A stretch of DNA of 64,000 nucleotides. It comes from Epinephelus fuscoguttatus (taxonomy: Eukaryota > Chordata > Actinopteri > Perciformes > Serranidae). Where the stretch lies: positions 17,671,379 through 17,735,378 of the forward strand of contig NC_064771.1 of the NCBI RefSeq assembly GCF_011397635.1, in the 5' to 3' direction. Under the pieces are notes generated by a model that was not told the DNA's origin, made no database searches, and saw nothing but the letters and a program-made list of their open reading frames with translations. This document shows, in pieces, positions 16,769 to 36,800 of the stretch; positions within the stretch are counted from its first letter, which is position 1, and every line of letters begins with the position of its first letter. A program made the position numbers and the translations under genes.

Positions 16769-18538
16769 GATGCTCAGATTAAAAAGCCCAGATCTTGAAG
16801 ACAAAAAGTAAAAAGGCAAAAGTCTACCAGCACTCTGCAAGATGACCTGTACGTGTGTCTACTTCGATTCTCATACTGAGGTAGAGCCAAGGATTATACG
16901 ACAGGCAGGCATCATTTACTCACTTCCTTTTATTCAAATCTCCTGATTCATTGATGCTGAGTGTGCTAGTGTGTGATCCATGACTGCTCTCACACTCTCG
17001 ACTCTTTCTAATATACGGTGTGTTGTGTTTCTTGAATTCATGTGTATATTTTTGACTATTCACAATTTATTCAGGAGGCAAATAATACCAGGAAATAGCA
17101 TTTACTCCCTTACAGTATAGGCCTAGATTTCCAGGGGAATGCAGGGGACATGTTCCCCTCAATATTTAGAAAATGTGCATCTGTCCTCCCTGAAAGAAGC
17201 AGAGGATTTTTACTTTGGCAAAGACTTTTACAGCATAAATTAATGCAGAAAATTCACCTGAATGCAGGAAATTAAGTGTTTGACACTCAAAATTTTCTGG
17301 CAGGTGACACCCAAACTCCCTGATTCATATGTGGCCTGACAAATGTTGAAACAAATCCTACACCCTTGCCTTCTTTCATCTCTTACCTTTATTTAAGGAT
17401 TATATGCTGGAAATTAAATTATATTAATTTATTCTACCTTAATCAGTCAAAAAATTACTTAGATTTACATTGAAATCCATTTGAATACTGACAAATCACT
17501 ATTAATACCAATGTAACCAGACACACACGCTACCCCTCTGTCTCTTACACACAAAGACGCAAACATATTTTTTGTAATTTCAAGCCTTTTTATCAAGTAT
17601 TGAAAAAAATGAGGTCACAAATATGTCTTTATCAGAAAGTATCACTTTATTTCACTTCGTTCCCGTTTTGGTATTCCGGCCCCCATCTGTCTGTGGCTGA
17701 CAGATCCCTGGAAACACAGGTGTGTTCATTCATGCGCGATCTCATTTTCAAACAGACGTCACACAGCACATCTTACATCTTTAGATATTCACTGGTGTTT
17801 CCATACACAGTCCATATCTCACAGCAGCACATTAGGGAATATGAAGACAGAGAGTGAAAAAATACACAGAGATGAATTGTAATTTTAGGTTTATACATTG
17901 AACCTTAAAAATAAAGACAATGCAATACGCAGTAGATTAAAATTGTTGTCTTCAGCCTGTTTGATAACACCATTTAAAAGGCTGTGTAATGCTCTTGTGT
18001 ATTGGTTTATTTTTTTGTAATTACACATCCATCATGACAAAATATAGATCACCTTTTTGGGCTGGCGTCCTGAGTGTGAACAGGAATGGATCTAGGTGTA
18101 CAGCATCAGTCAAGGCTGCGCATAAGAAAGAAAAAGGGGCCCATGGAGGCCTGCAATAATCACGTTCCTCCTAGATATAAGCAATTACAACCACATTTTA
18201 TTTGAACCAAAATATTCACCATTACCTATGAAAAACAAGAAATAAAAAAAGTGAATGAATACACACATAAAAAGACTCATTTTTGTACACAAACAAAACA
18301 AACAGGAGGACACGTTTTCCCAAATGTGGAAAATGGGATCATGTCACCTCAGGGCAGAAGTGGTGCTGTTCACTAACCAGGCTAGAAACCTCTATTTAGC
18401 TGAAAAACTCACACACGTTTTTGTTTTAATGAAATGGGAAAAAATGTTGAGCATTTACTTGTATGGCTGATACTGACCTGTTGTTTAAGGGTGTAGTGAA
18501 AGTTTGGAGGTTTTTAAAACATGACAGGACAGTCACCA
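16769..18538. other. Intergenic space between MYADM-like genes A and B
   Basis: Contains a probable non-coding first exon and promoter of gene A, then repeat R1 copy 1 (17118-17670), then the presumed 3' UTR of gene B, with a minus-strand AATAAA at 18006-18011. No further gene is seen. Confidence 0.5.
17118..17670. repeat. Dispersed repeat family R1, copy 1
   Basis: Shares several blocks in the same order with 34610-35210: CTAGATTTC near the start, GCAGAGG...TTT, ACATTGAAATC, and a long block ending TATGTCTTTATCAGAAAGT. It is non-coding and lies between the two MYADM-like genes. The family is unrecognised. Confidence 0.7.
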
Positions 18539-19435
18539 CTATGTCTGTTTAAAGCCACAGATACCAAGCAAGGTAAAAATGAGGTCCAGTGTGAAAAGAA
18601 TAAGATTCACATAAGTCATAAATGTCACCATAAACTGTATGGCCCAGATACAGAAGCTGGGTGGACACTCACTGGGCCGAGGGTTGTTCTTGAACATGAA
18701 AATGGGCCACACAATAGCAGCAAATATATACAGCAAAACAGAGATCACCAGGAATATGAACACGAACCTGTCCAGGTTAAAGGGCAAACATTTCTTCAGT
18801 TTCTTGAGGATGTTGGTGGCTATGATTAAAGGCAGGATGGGGAATGGGATGATGTATGCAATGACACACAAGATCAGAGCTGGCTTGTCTCTGTAACCAG
18901 TCAGTGATATAAAAATGATGCAGCTCACAAATGCCTCCATAACCTTCCAGAATCCAGGCAGAGCAGCCAGGTAACTCCCTTTCTTCTTCTCCAGGAATTT
19001 GTCCTTCACCACTTCTAGTGTATAGACGAGGCCACACAAGATGGCAAAAATGCTCACAATCCAGCCGTACGGGCATTTCAGACAGGCGTAGAAGTTGGCG
19101 TAGGTGATGGCGACAGAGACAGTCATGAGCGTAGAGGACATGGCCATCCCCGTGGTGAAGTCAGCCCAGTTCATGCAAAACAAATCTAGTATGACATCGA
19201 GCTTTAACATCTCAATGATGGTGATGATGAGGGTCATGATAGGGCAGAAGGCCCAGGTGAACATAGCGTAGATCCAGTAGGTATGGCTGCTCCCTCCTCT
19301 GAAGGCTGCCAGGACAAAGGTGACCACAGACAGAATGATCTGAGCCATGTGCAGCCCGCCTCGGCCGGATAACAGAGTAGAAGGGGAAAACACCGCCTTG
19401 GACAATGTGTCCTTAATATCATCAGTGATTCCCAT
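18539..19435 (-). CDS. MYADM-like MARVEL membrane protein B
   Basis: A single-exon ORF of 298 residues on the minus strand with an ATG at 19433-19435 and a TAG at 18539. An AG after a pyrimidine stretch lies 2 bases before the ATG, so a non-coding first exon upstream is likely. The N-terminal 25 residues are soluble; about eight hydrophobic segments follow (roughly 28-46, 53-76, 94-113, 122-142, 166-180, 185-208, 223-247 and 265-290). Signature stretches are MNWADFTTGMAMS, SYLAALPGFWKVMEAFVSCIIF and the lysine-rich loop KKLKKC, which resemble human MYADM (tripartite 'AxxPGLLKVLETFVACIIF' style region). It lies about 1.8 kb upstream of paralog A in the same orientation, so the pair is a tandem duplication, but the two proteins are strongly diverged. 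Which teleost myadm paralog it is cannot be named from sequence alone. Confidence 0.85.
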   Translation of the reverse strand: MGITDDIKDTLSKAVFSPSTLLSGRGGLHMAQIILSVVTFVLAAFRGGSSHTYWIYAMFTWAFCPIMTLIITIIEMLKLDVILDLFCMNWADFTTGMAMSSTLMTVSVAITYANFYACLKCPYGWIVSIFAILCGLVYTLEVVKDKFLEKKKGSYLAALPGFWKVMEAFVSCIIFISLTGYRDKPALILCVIAYIIPFPILPLIIATNILKKLKKCLPFNLDRFVFIFLVISVLLYIFAAIVWPIFMFKNNPRPSECPPSFCIWAIQFMVTFMTYVNLILFTLDLIFTLLGICGFKQT

Positions 19436-20072
19436 CTCTTGAAATGAGCTGAAGAGCTGTCAAGAAGCCTTTGTTATGTATGTCCTCCCAGGTAGCTGCT
19501 AGAAACTGGTCGAAGTGTGGTTGAGGTGCGTTTCCCGTTGCATTACTGCCTTCCAGCTTCACTCTCCACTTAGTCCTTTACTGCCTTTCTGGTTTGCATA
19601 ATATTCATGAAACCAACTGTGTGGGGCAATAAATGTCTGCTGTAGTAGATAAGAAATAACCAAAAGGAGATCCTTTATCCAATAGGTAAATAGGCTTCAG
19701 GACCCATCATGACTAGTTACAGCACAAGCAGATCTGCTAAGGCTCCATGAGCAAGTCAGTGACCTCTGCTGTGTACCCATTGCTCCCTGCTATCAAACAC
19801 CATTTTAAAAATACATAAATGGTGGGAGACCCGAATCAAAGGCCTGCAAGTCTGAATCAAAACCAGGCCGCTGCAGAGGACTCAGCCTATATGGGGTGCA
19901 CACTCTACCAAGTGAGCAAAAGGTCGTCCTGAGCCAGACTCATATTTGAAAGCCACAATTATGTTAAATGTACAAGATGTGCATTTTCCAAAATTCCACC
20001 TCCTCAAGATGATTGGGACACCTTGTTCTGGGCACAGACTGTAAATTTAATGAATGTAGCCTCCCACTCCTC

Positions 20073-20150
20073 CCATTTTGTCACCCACTGGTTTGTGAAC
20101 TCCCATTTTGAAGCCTTGAGTTTGGTATTTTGTCTGTCGCCTTCTTCGTT
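20073..20150. repeat. Second copy of the 28470-type repeat
   Basis: Short similarity to 28478-28545 upstream of the minisatellite; see that entry for the shared words. Confidence 0.45.
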
Positions 20151-20330
20151 AAGAAAACTGATTGAAACTACCTGTAGCCATGGGAGAAAGGCTCATTTTG
20201 CCTAGGTTCTAAATATGCGCATGGAATATTAGCGGGACAGAAACAGGATCTGCCAGGCACGTGGCATGTTTTGTGAAATATTTAATTAAAAAGACAAAAC
20301 TGAATTGAAGGCAACTGAATTGAAGAAAAT

Positions 20331-20874
20331 AGCCTGTTAGCCAGTTAGCAGCCTGTTAGCCAGTTAGCAGTCTGTTAGCCAGTTAGCAGCCTGATAGCTA
20401 GTTAGCAGCCTGTTAGCCAGTTAGCAGCCTGTTAGCTAGTAGGTAGCCTATTAGCCAGTTAGCAGCCTGTTAGCTAGTTGGTAGTCTGTTAGCCAATTAG
20501 CAGCCTGTTAGCCAGTTAGCAGCCTGTTAGCTAGTAGGTAGCCTATTAGCCAGTTAGCAGCCTGTTACCTAGTTGGTAGTCTGTTAGCCAATTAGCAGCC
20601 TGTTAGCCAGTTAGCAGCCTGATAGCTAGTTAGCAGCCTGTTAGCCAGTTAGCAGCCTGTTAGCTAGTAGGTAGCCTGATAGCTAGTTAGCAGCCTGTTA
20701 GCCAGTTAGCAGTCTGTTAGCCAGTTAGCAGCCTGATAGCTAGTTAGCAGCCTGTTAGCCAGTTAGCAGCCTGTTAGCTAGTAGGTAGCCTATTAGCTGC
20801 CTGTTAGCCAGTTAGCAGCCTGTTAGCAGGTTAGCAGCCTGTTAGCCAGTTAGCAGCCTGTTAGCAAGTTAGCA
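20331..20874. repeat. 19-bp minisatellite
   Basis: About 28 tandem copies of GCCTGTTAGCCAGTTAGCA with regular variants (GATAGCTAG, TAGTAGGTAGCCTATTAG, TAGTTGGTAGTC). The variants recur in the same succession, which indicates a higher-order repeat of several units. It lies 1.4 kb upstream of the MYADM-like gene B start, between it and cog7. The window is too short to tell the array's copy-number range. Confidence 0.95.
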
Positions 20875-21740
20875 CATCATCAAATGTTCAATTTTTAAAC
20901 TTACTCAAGACAAATTTTGGACGGAAATATCACACAGGGAAGGAGTTTTACAGGCACATCGGAAATTACAGAGATTCCCATAGGAACAGATAATTGTCAT
21001 GATACATAAAAGCAGTAATTTTAGCTGCTCTTGCTGAGTATCTTGACTGTTAGCTGTATTGTTTGCCTCAACAAGGAGGCAGAGTGCACACATTCATGCT
21101 GCAGAGGTAGGGCTGTATGTACATTCAATAATGCAAACATTAAAATTAATAGTCAGATGTAGGAACCTATAATAATTCATGGGTAGAGGATGTTTGGGGC
21201 AACACAATGGCTAAAAGAAGGGGAGTTTGAGACAACTTCGGGCAACAACTCCCTAAACAAAGCTTTAAAAACGAAGCAAAGCAAACAAAAAATATTTATA
21301 TAATTATCCCTTTTTCGTTAACGAAATATTTGTCGTTATGTTGAGAGGATTTTTTTCCCCCCAGCAGGTCAGTTTGTTAGGCTGGCGCTTGTTTCTGGGG
21401 AAGGTAAATAGAAGGCACAAACCGGAAGTTGTTGTCAAGTGTCAGAAGCGCTGCCAGCATCCAACAAACATCCAGAAGTATGTCTTTACTTTTCTCCCTT
21501 TAAAGACGTAGACGTTTAAAAACAACTCTGGAGGAGGCCGTCGCCTTGTTGGAACTCTATTTAGTTGTAATGATAATTTCATTTTCCTGGGCTATTTATT
21601 TTATATTCGTGTCGAAGCCATTGTTTGGGAAAAACTAGCTAACGTTAGCAATGGGTCGATGACACAGACTGCACTGCACCACAAGAGTTTGACCCAACAC
21701 CGCCCGGTGCTTGCACTGGGGAAGGAGTGAAGAGGCCAAA

Positions 21741-29631
<7,891 letters not shown>

Positions 29632-30440
29632 CAGCGAGGTAGAGGAACACAGACTCTGTAGGTACAGCGACAGTGGGGACTCGTAGGCATGCTTGAAAAT
29701 GAAGAATGTGATATCACTAGTAGTACAGTCTCAAATTTGAGGCTGCAGAATTTTAGGATTATAGTCCTGTCTGAAGAGGTGTTTATGGGAATGTTAAGAA
29801 ATCAGAGAGGGTCAGACTTTTTTATATGGATTCATGGCATTTATAGGAATGTTAAGAGTTTGAAATCAGGGTAGTTCAGAGTTTTTCTTTTATTTTATAC
29901 AGATTATTGTTGAAGTGTGAATGCTCAACAGTGATAATGCCTTCAAGTCAAGCCAAAAGGGGAAAGTGTCTTGACCATACATCTTTAATTTCTGCATTTT
30001 TTGAAGTTGCTGAAGCATTTAAGGAGCTAACAAAATGTACATCAGGGGACGCGTGAGAGCATTTGAAATCTACATGACTGATATATTACTTGTTATTTGT
30101 TATACTAATATAATTCATCTATATTTAATTATATTAAGGTCTGATATGAGCTGCATAGCTTTCTGTTAACTGCGATTTGTATACAGCAGTTGACTCGAAA
30201 AGTGAAGGTGAAGGAGATCCCTCGCTCCCTCTCTGGTTGTAGTAGTCATATATACAAGTTTCCATATTTTTCCATGCAGTATCGTGAAAATCTGTACATA
30301 AAACATTGACATCAACACTAAAATGGATCCTGTTGTTACTTTTTTTTATCAAGCTATTTTTATCCTCCAGATGAAACAGGGGGGTGGGATGAGTTTGTAA
30401 TATAATCTATCAAGTTTAATAAATGTATGGCCTTTTCTGC
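29632..30440 (+). other. 3' UTR of cog7
   Basis: Follows the TAA. A good AATAAA lies at 30418-30423, implying a 3' UTR of about 0.8 kb. Confidence 0.65.
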
Positions 30441-30820
30441 TAAATCCTTCTTTCCTATTCCCACATGGGTCGAACTGTCTGTGTGTCCAATGTCTCCAAA
30501 GTGCCACGTTTTGTACTTTTTTTGTTCTTTACCGATGTTGAAAGTATTTGCACCTTCAAGTCGTGAAAATTGACGTGTCTGTCACAGTCAGCCGTCGGGG
30601 GAATACGTACAGGAATAGAAGACTTTACAATAACACACAGGTACGACTCTTAACTTGGGAACGGTGACACCACAGGTCTTTTAAGGTTTTGGTGAGATGC
30701 TTAAAACCTTTTTTTGAAGTGATGCTGAAATTATTAAACTAATCAGTAAAGTGTTTCACCTTCATTATAAGACTCAAATATGATTGGTCAAAAATGGCTC
30801 TTTTGATAGTAAAAGTTGTC

Positions 30821-31145
30821 TAGTGTGTAGGATTTAGTGGCATCTGGCGGTGAGGATGTAGAACTGAAACTTCTCCTGTGTGCCAAGCGTGTAAGAGAAC
30901 TACAGGGGCTGATGCAAAAATACGAAATTGTGAATGGTCAGTGTTTGATATGTCTGTTCTGGGCTACTGTAGAACCAACATGGCAGAGAGGACTCGCGCC
31001 ACATGAAGATAAGAACAGCTCATTCTCAGGTAAAGAAAACCTGACTCTTGTTTTCAGGTGATTATAAACTGAAAACATAGTTGTGAATATTACTAACCAT
31101 CTCTACCAATAGATTCCCCTCAGTCCTACACATTGGACCTTTAAG
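30821..31145. mobile_element. Short dispersed fish repeat with GTGTAGGATTT ends
   Basis: Starts TAGTGTGTAGGATTTAGTGG and ends with an inverted partner (TCCTACACATTGGACCTTTAA), about 325 bp in total. I recognise this pattern as a common teleost MITE-like repeat. The short ORF at its left end is not a gene. The 35 bp just before it (30786-30820) recur at about 50755-50790. Confidence 0.7.
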
Positions 31146-31512
31146 GTTAATTAAATTAGTGCTAAAAAGATTAGTTTGAATTGATTTTAATTTGTTACGC
31201 TCATGTCCATGCACAACACTCAGATTCACAATCAAAACAACTCTATATTCCATGACCGAAAAGGAGTAGGAGTCTCTCAAAACACCAATAATCAGAAGAC
31301 ATAGGTGGCCCGTCAGTTACAGTTGATAATAAATACTTACGGTAACTTCAAAAAGATAAATAATCAGAGAAGATTTGAGAGCCATACACAATGTCTCCTT
31401 CAACAAGAGGACAGCTTTGACACAACAACAACATATTGTCTAATTGTTCTTTCTTTATACATTTAATTGAGCTGAAAAATATTTAGACAATCCTTTAAAT
31501 CATGCTGTAGAG

Positions 31513-31819
31513 CAGTGGTTCCCAACTGGTCTAGCCAGGAGGTCCAGATTTCTCCTTAATCAGTAGTTCAAGGTCCACACAGTTTAATATACTCAATGTC
31601 ATACTTGTGTTTGGCCATATCATCAAGCTAGTTTGCTGTCTCTGTTAAGTAGCTACTCATTAGTCACTTACTCTACAGCAGGAAATGGGGCTTTGAAATG
31701 AAAGCTATGTGCCAAAATGCACTGTACTTCAACATAAAGTGTACAAACTTTACATGTTCTTAAATCACTTGTGGTTTGTCCAGAATTTTGGACCGCGACC
31801 CAACAGTTGGGAACCAGTG
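31513..31819. mobile_element. Non-autonomous hAT-like element (CAGTGGTTCCCAACTGG type)
   Basis: A 307-bp element with ends CAGTGGTTCCCAACTGG and, inverted, CACTGGTTCCCAACTGT, flanked by 8-bp duplications CTGTAGAG (31505-31512) and CTGCAGAG (31820-31827). This is the classic short hAT layout. It is non-coding and lies between cog7 and usp31. Confidence 0.85.
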
Positions 31820-31917
31820 CTGCAGAGAATTCCATCGCCCACTACTGAAGTACAGGTGTTTTAATGAAGTTGGTGCAAACTGGTGCTTAAAGAGACATTT
31901 TCTTCTATATGTTGCTT

Positions 31918-31919
31918 AA

Positions 31920-31962
<43 letters not shown>
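31918..31962. repeat. (AAAT)n microsatellite
   Basis: Eleven AAAT units. Confidence 0.95.
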
Positions 31963-32179
31963 GCCAAACATTTCCCACTTCCTGTTTGTCCAATATGGCT
32001 GCTTTTCTGTCTGTGAAGACTGAATAGGTTTGGGGTTTAGGTTGTTGGTCGGACCAAAACAATTTGAAGACATTACCTTGTGTTTTAGGTAATAGTGATG
32101 GTAATTTTGGGGCATTTTCTGCCATGTTAAATAATGATGCGATTGATTAATAATGAAAATAATTAGTTATTTTTAGATT

Positions 32180-32640
32180 TAAAAAAACATAGGCGTAGAT
32201 TTATATTTTATATATTTATGTGTAGAACACCCCCCCCCCTCCCAATTTAAATATTAAAGTAGCAGAGGGGTTTTTATTTTGACAAAATGAATAAAATTTC
32301 CACTATGATTGATGCACAACAGTCACAAATTGGTGCATAAATATGCAGGAAAATAAGTGATGCTCAGGGTTTTCTGGAGAAGGACCCCCCCACCCATCTT
32401 TCTCATACCCACTGTGCCCCCCACCCACCCACTCACCCTCCCTCCTAATTTAAATATTAAAGTAGCAGAGGATTTTTATTTTTGACAAAATGAATGACAT
32501 TTACACCGTGAATTGGTGCAGAAAAGTCACAAAATGGTGCATAAAAATGCAAGAAAAATAAGTGATGTGTAGAATTTTCCAGCGGAGGACCCTCTCCTCA
32601 TCTTCTTTTTCATATCCTATGTTTCCCCCCCTGTGTTGAA
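32180..32640. repeat. Family R1 partial copies in tandem
   Basis: Two consecutive units of about 200 bp (32230-32420 and 32440-32610) both contain AATTTAAATATTAAAGTAGC, AGAGG...TTTATTTT and GACAAAATGAAT, then a GGTGCATAAA block and a TTTTC(T/C)... end. They match the 5' half of the R1 copies at 17118 and 34610. Confidence 0.65.
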
Positions 32641-32959
32641 ATCAAACCTGCACCCTCCTGTATAAATCACCAACAGCTTTAAGATAACAAAAATAGAATT
32701 TATCTGGGATAAGAGCAATTTATAATAGCTGACAAGTAGCCTAATTTTACAACAATGAAACTTACTGTAATAATAACCCTAAAATGACCCTATAAATAAA
32801 TCAGATCATTCCTATATTTATCTTCAGTAAATGATGTGATAATATGTTGCTGCCCAGCTGGCTCTCGTCAGTGCCCATGCTGTCCAGAGACGGGGATGGA
32901 GCATCATCCAGCATCACATGCCGCTGTACCTGCTCTCCTCCAACATGGACCAGTGTTTG

Positions 32960-33822
32960 GCCCTGACGTCAGCCGTTACCGCCCTGCCTGCAGTATCGGT
33001 GCCTACAGATGATGATGATGGAGACGGGAGCAGCGGCCTCGCCATCAAGCCCATCCGGAGGAGGAATTAAGGCGCGCGGGGAGTGAGACCAAGTGTCGAC
33101 AAACTTTCGGATGGGGACACGGAAACGTGCACCTTTCACATCTGGCACACCGAGAGATGCTCCGCAGCGGCGGCCAAACGCGAGGGAGCGGCGGGCTGTG
33201 CCGCTCCGGTCGGGGTGTTCCTCAGTTTGGCAGCGCTCCTGCGAGCACTGTGGAGGCGATTTAGGGAAGACATCCACTGGGTAAATATCACGACCTCCGG
33301 TCCGTTTTCGACACCACCGTGGATCCGACGGGCAGAGGTGAAGAGATCCCCCTTTAAAGGGTGGAGCTGCGGTTTGTTTAATAAATGATGAGGGATTCCG
33401 CTCGTCACTCTCAGCCTAATTGTGAAAGGTTGATTTGATGTTTATGTGTGACACTGATCCTCAACCACAGCGCCTTGTTTTGGTGTGTGAACAATGACAC
33501 AGGTGATGTTATGGTGAGATGATGTCCGCTGGCTGCTGCGGGACGACCCCGAGCGTCCATGTCTTGCGCCCTGGCAGCGGCTCTCCATGGAGGCTGTTTA
33601 TGCAATCCGACGCAGTGTTGCAAGTGGGCTGAATTGATGCTACTCTCTCCATGTGATATGATCCCCAGAACTGCCAGGCCTTTGTGTTTCTGTGAAATAT
33701 GCTCGGGCCTTGTGTGAAACATAAAGTGAAGGAGCTGTCACTGCGCGGGGATGCTCTGATCAAAAGGGGCCCTTTCTGGATTTAAGGCGTAAAAACGCGG
33801 GGGGAAAGCCATCACAGCGACC
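32960..33822 (+). promoter_or_regulatory. Probable CpG-rich promoter and 5' UTR of usp31
   Basis: 33060-33330 is distinctly CpG-rich (for example GCAGCGGCGGCCAAACGCGA) compared with its AT-rich surroundings. It ends 490 bp before the usp31 ATG. This fits a CpG-island promoter of a broadly expressed gene. The transcription start cannot be placed. Confidence 0.5.
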
Positions 33823-36800
33823 ATGTCGAAAGTTGTGAGTAACAAGGAGAAGAAATCCTTCAGTAAAAAACTCTTCCGGAGAAGCTCTGTCCGCTCCGTT
33901 GGGAGCTTTATGAACAGAGTTCTCCGGACTCTCTCGACTCTGTCTCATTTCGGCACCGACGAGCAGGCCGCCGAGGATGAGAAGGACGACGCGACTCTGA
34001 TCCCGACCACCACCGGAGGGTCAGTCCCGTCCGACGACAGCGACTGCGGGGGTTTCCCCTTCGGAGACAAGGTGCCGGGTGTTGCCGGACTCAAGAACCA
34101 CGGCAACACCTGCTTCATGAACGCTATCTTACAGTGCCTGAGCAACACGGAGCTCTTCGCAGAGTACCTGGCTTTGGAGCAGTTCAAAGGGGGAGACACG
34201 AGCAGCAGCAGCAACGACAAGGCCAAGTCCAACGGGGTGCTGGTGCAGAAGAAGGGGAGCCAGCAGCAGCAGCAACAACAGCAGCAACAGCAGGAGGCTG
34301 GGGAGGTGACTGAGCAGCTGTCCGGGCTGGTTCGGGCTCTGTGGACCTTTGAGTACACACCTCAGCACAGCAGAGACTTCAAGGTAGGATGTGCAGCATG
34401 CAGGGCTCCTAACTCTGACTTTATGAGATATCAGATAGACCCAAATTAGACCCTAACTATAAATAAGTTTCTAGATACCTTAAATTGATTTTTAATGCAC
34501 AAATTGGTGCATTCAGTGCCCCTGATGTGTTTTTATATCTACAAATGAACTTGAACAGAGCGAGATGCCAGGTGAAGATATGATCCTCTTAAATGAACAA
34601 CTTTGTTCACAGGCTAGATTTCAGGGGGACAAAGGGGCCATGTCCCCCTATAGCTACATAAAGTTTATCTGCCCCTGACAATAAAAACACGAAAGCAGCA
34701 GAGGGCTTTTGTTTTGACAAAATGAAAGATATTTACACCATAAATTCATGCACAAAAATGCAGGAAATAAGGTGTTTGATGGTCCAAATTTTCTGTCAGA
34801 ATAACCCAGAGCTCCCAGTTTCATACGTGGCCAGACAAACGTTGAAACGAGACCCGTGATTAAAAGCTGTGTGACCAAAATTAATACCTCCCGTCTTTTT
34901 TTCCTGTCTTTCATCTCTGTTACCTTTGTCTTCTAAGGATTATATGCTTGCGGTGAAATTAGTTGAGCTGAAATTGATTTATTTTACCTTAATCAGTAAT
35001 AACTAGTTATGACTTAAATTTGCATTGAAATCACTGTCAAACTTTTTTTTTGAGTTGCTCCAGTACACACAAGCTACCCCTGTGTCTCTTTCACACAGAA
35101 GCACACATGTATTTTTGTGCAATTTCAAGCTGTTTTATCAAGTATTGGAAAAAAAACAAGGTCACAAATATGTCTTTATCAGAAAGTGTCACTTTATTTC
35201 ATTTTGGTGCTCTGTCTCCCCCAGTGTTAAAACAAAACCTGCGTCCTTGACTTTGTTGACTGTTGCTGTTTGCTATCAGCAGCTTCATTTCAAGTCATTT
35301 TTCAACTGGTCCTTGTGAGCAAAAAGTCAAATTCTAGCCTGTTTGTGCCTTCAGTGTACCATGAAGGACATTACACAAAAAGCAGGACCATGAGCGTCTA
35401 AGAAAACTATGTTGAAACATCTTTTTGAATCATCAGTGGTACGATCATTTAGAGAAAACCAAATGGTTTCTGTGCTCTGTCAAGTGCAGATGCTTTGATC
35501 CCACTGGGCAGTATATATGAAATAAATAAATATTAATTTGAGTCTATCCAGCATCACGAAATTCCCTCATCTGTCAGGATAATTGCGTACAGGGTCAGAT
35601 GCAGTGGCCTTGGCTGCTTTGCTTGACAGCGAGCCTCTGGAGCAGCATCCCTCATATTGCATTAGTGTTTAGCCTCTTCTCTAATGCAAAAATGATCATT
35701 TGTTTTATGTTTTATGTATGAAAAAGCAAGGCCACAGTTCTGGTTACATTTTATGTAATATTTGTGCTTACAATCAGGCTTTTTATAGGAGAATAAATCC
35801 TATTGAAACAGGTGAAGCCAGTGTTCCTGGACTCACTCTCCATTCTTTAAATGGCTGTTTTAGCCGGTCAGCTGAGTCCTGGATCTGAGCTGTAATAAAT
35901 CTCATCTTGTTTTTTGGACTGTCTTCGCCACACATCAGCTTTTGTCGCAGCCTCGTCTGCTTTTTTCATGGTTTCACCTCGTAAACCTGTAACCGGGCCA
36001 CTCAAAAGTCTGCTTGTCACAGCCACAAAGGGTTGTTCTTTCGCAACAAGGCTACTTTATTTCTGTCTTTGTCTGTCTGATAACCTATTTTCTGCTTTCA
36101 AAAGTCCAAAATACATAACAGAGAGGGACTCGATTGAACAGGGGCCGTACAACACATTGCTTATTCTTGACAGTGTTACTATTTCTGTCCACTTTTTTTC
36201 TACCTTGGTTGCCAGCCAAAGTACAAACTGTCTGATTGGATATAGATTATTCTCTCCCGAGTGAGAGGCCTTGAATCTGTTTAACTCAGTAGGGAAATGA
36301 AGTGCAAAACCAGCCTATCAGGCACTTTATTTAAAGATTATTTTTCAGATTTAGTATCTAATTTGTGAGGAATCCTGTGAATATATTCAAAAGCTAATGG
36401 TGATTCATTTTGTTATTTTCTTCAAATGCTAATGTAGATTGTTTTGGCTGATCACATCCCAAGCTGCTGCCTCTATGATCACTTCAAAAATTTGATTTCA
36501 CCCACAACCTTAAATGCAGCTAATTGAACTTTAGCAAAACATGTTATTTTTGCGGTGAGTGTACATTACAGCTCGGCATGGACATGTGACGGCTTTGCGC
36601 CTCTTTCCCTCGGACCACAATCTGAGCCCTAAAACTGAGAGCACTTAAAGATCATTAGGAAGACATCCGTAATAATAACACAGGGGAATTATCTGCTGTG
36701 TCTCGGAGTCCATTTTCTCCCAGAAGCAATTGGTTTGAGGCTTATGTTGTTGTATGCCATCCAAACACGATCTGCACAAACTCTCCATAGACGATTAGGG

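Larger units (their letters stand above)
19436..21740. other. Intergenic space between MYADM-like gene B and cog7
   Basis: Holds the likely promoter of gene B, a short dispersed repeat, the 19-bp minisatellite and, from about 21400, the presumed cog7 promoter and 5' UTR. I saw no TATA box that I could support. Confidence 0.5.

Noticed and set aside
20331-20874. Regular repeats resembling a CRISPR array
   Set aside because: The 19-bp units are directly tandem without unique spacers, in a vertebrate genome; this is a minisatellite.
33945-34358. Minus-strand ORF with a long Cys run opposite usp31 exon 1
   Set aside because: The Cys run is only the CAG/CAA repeat read in antisense.
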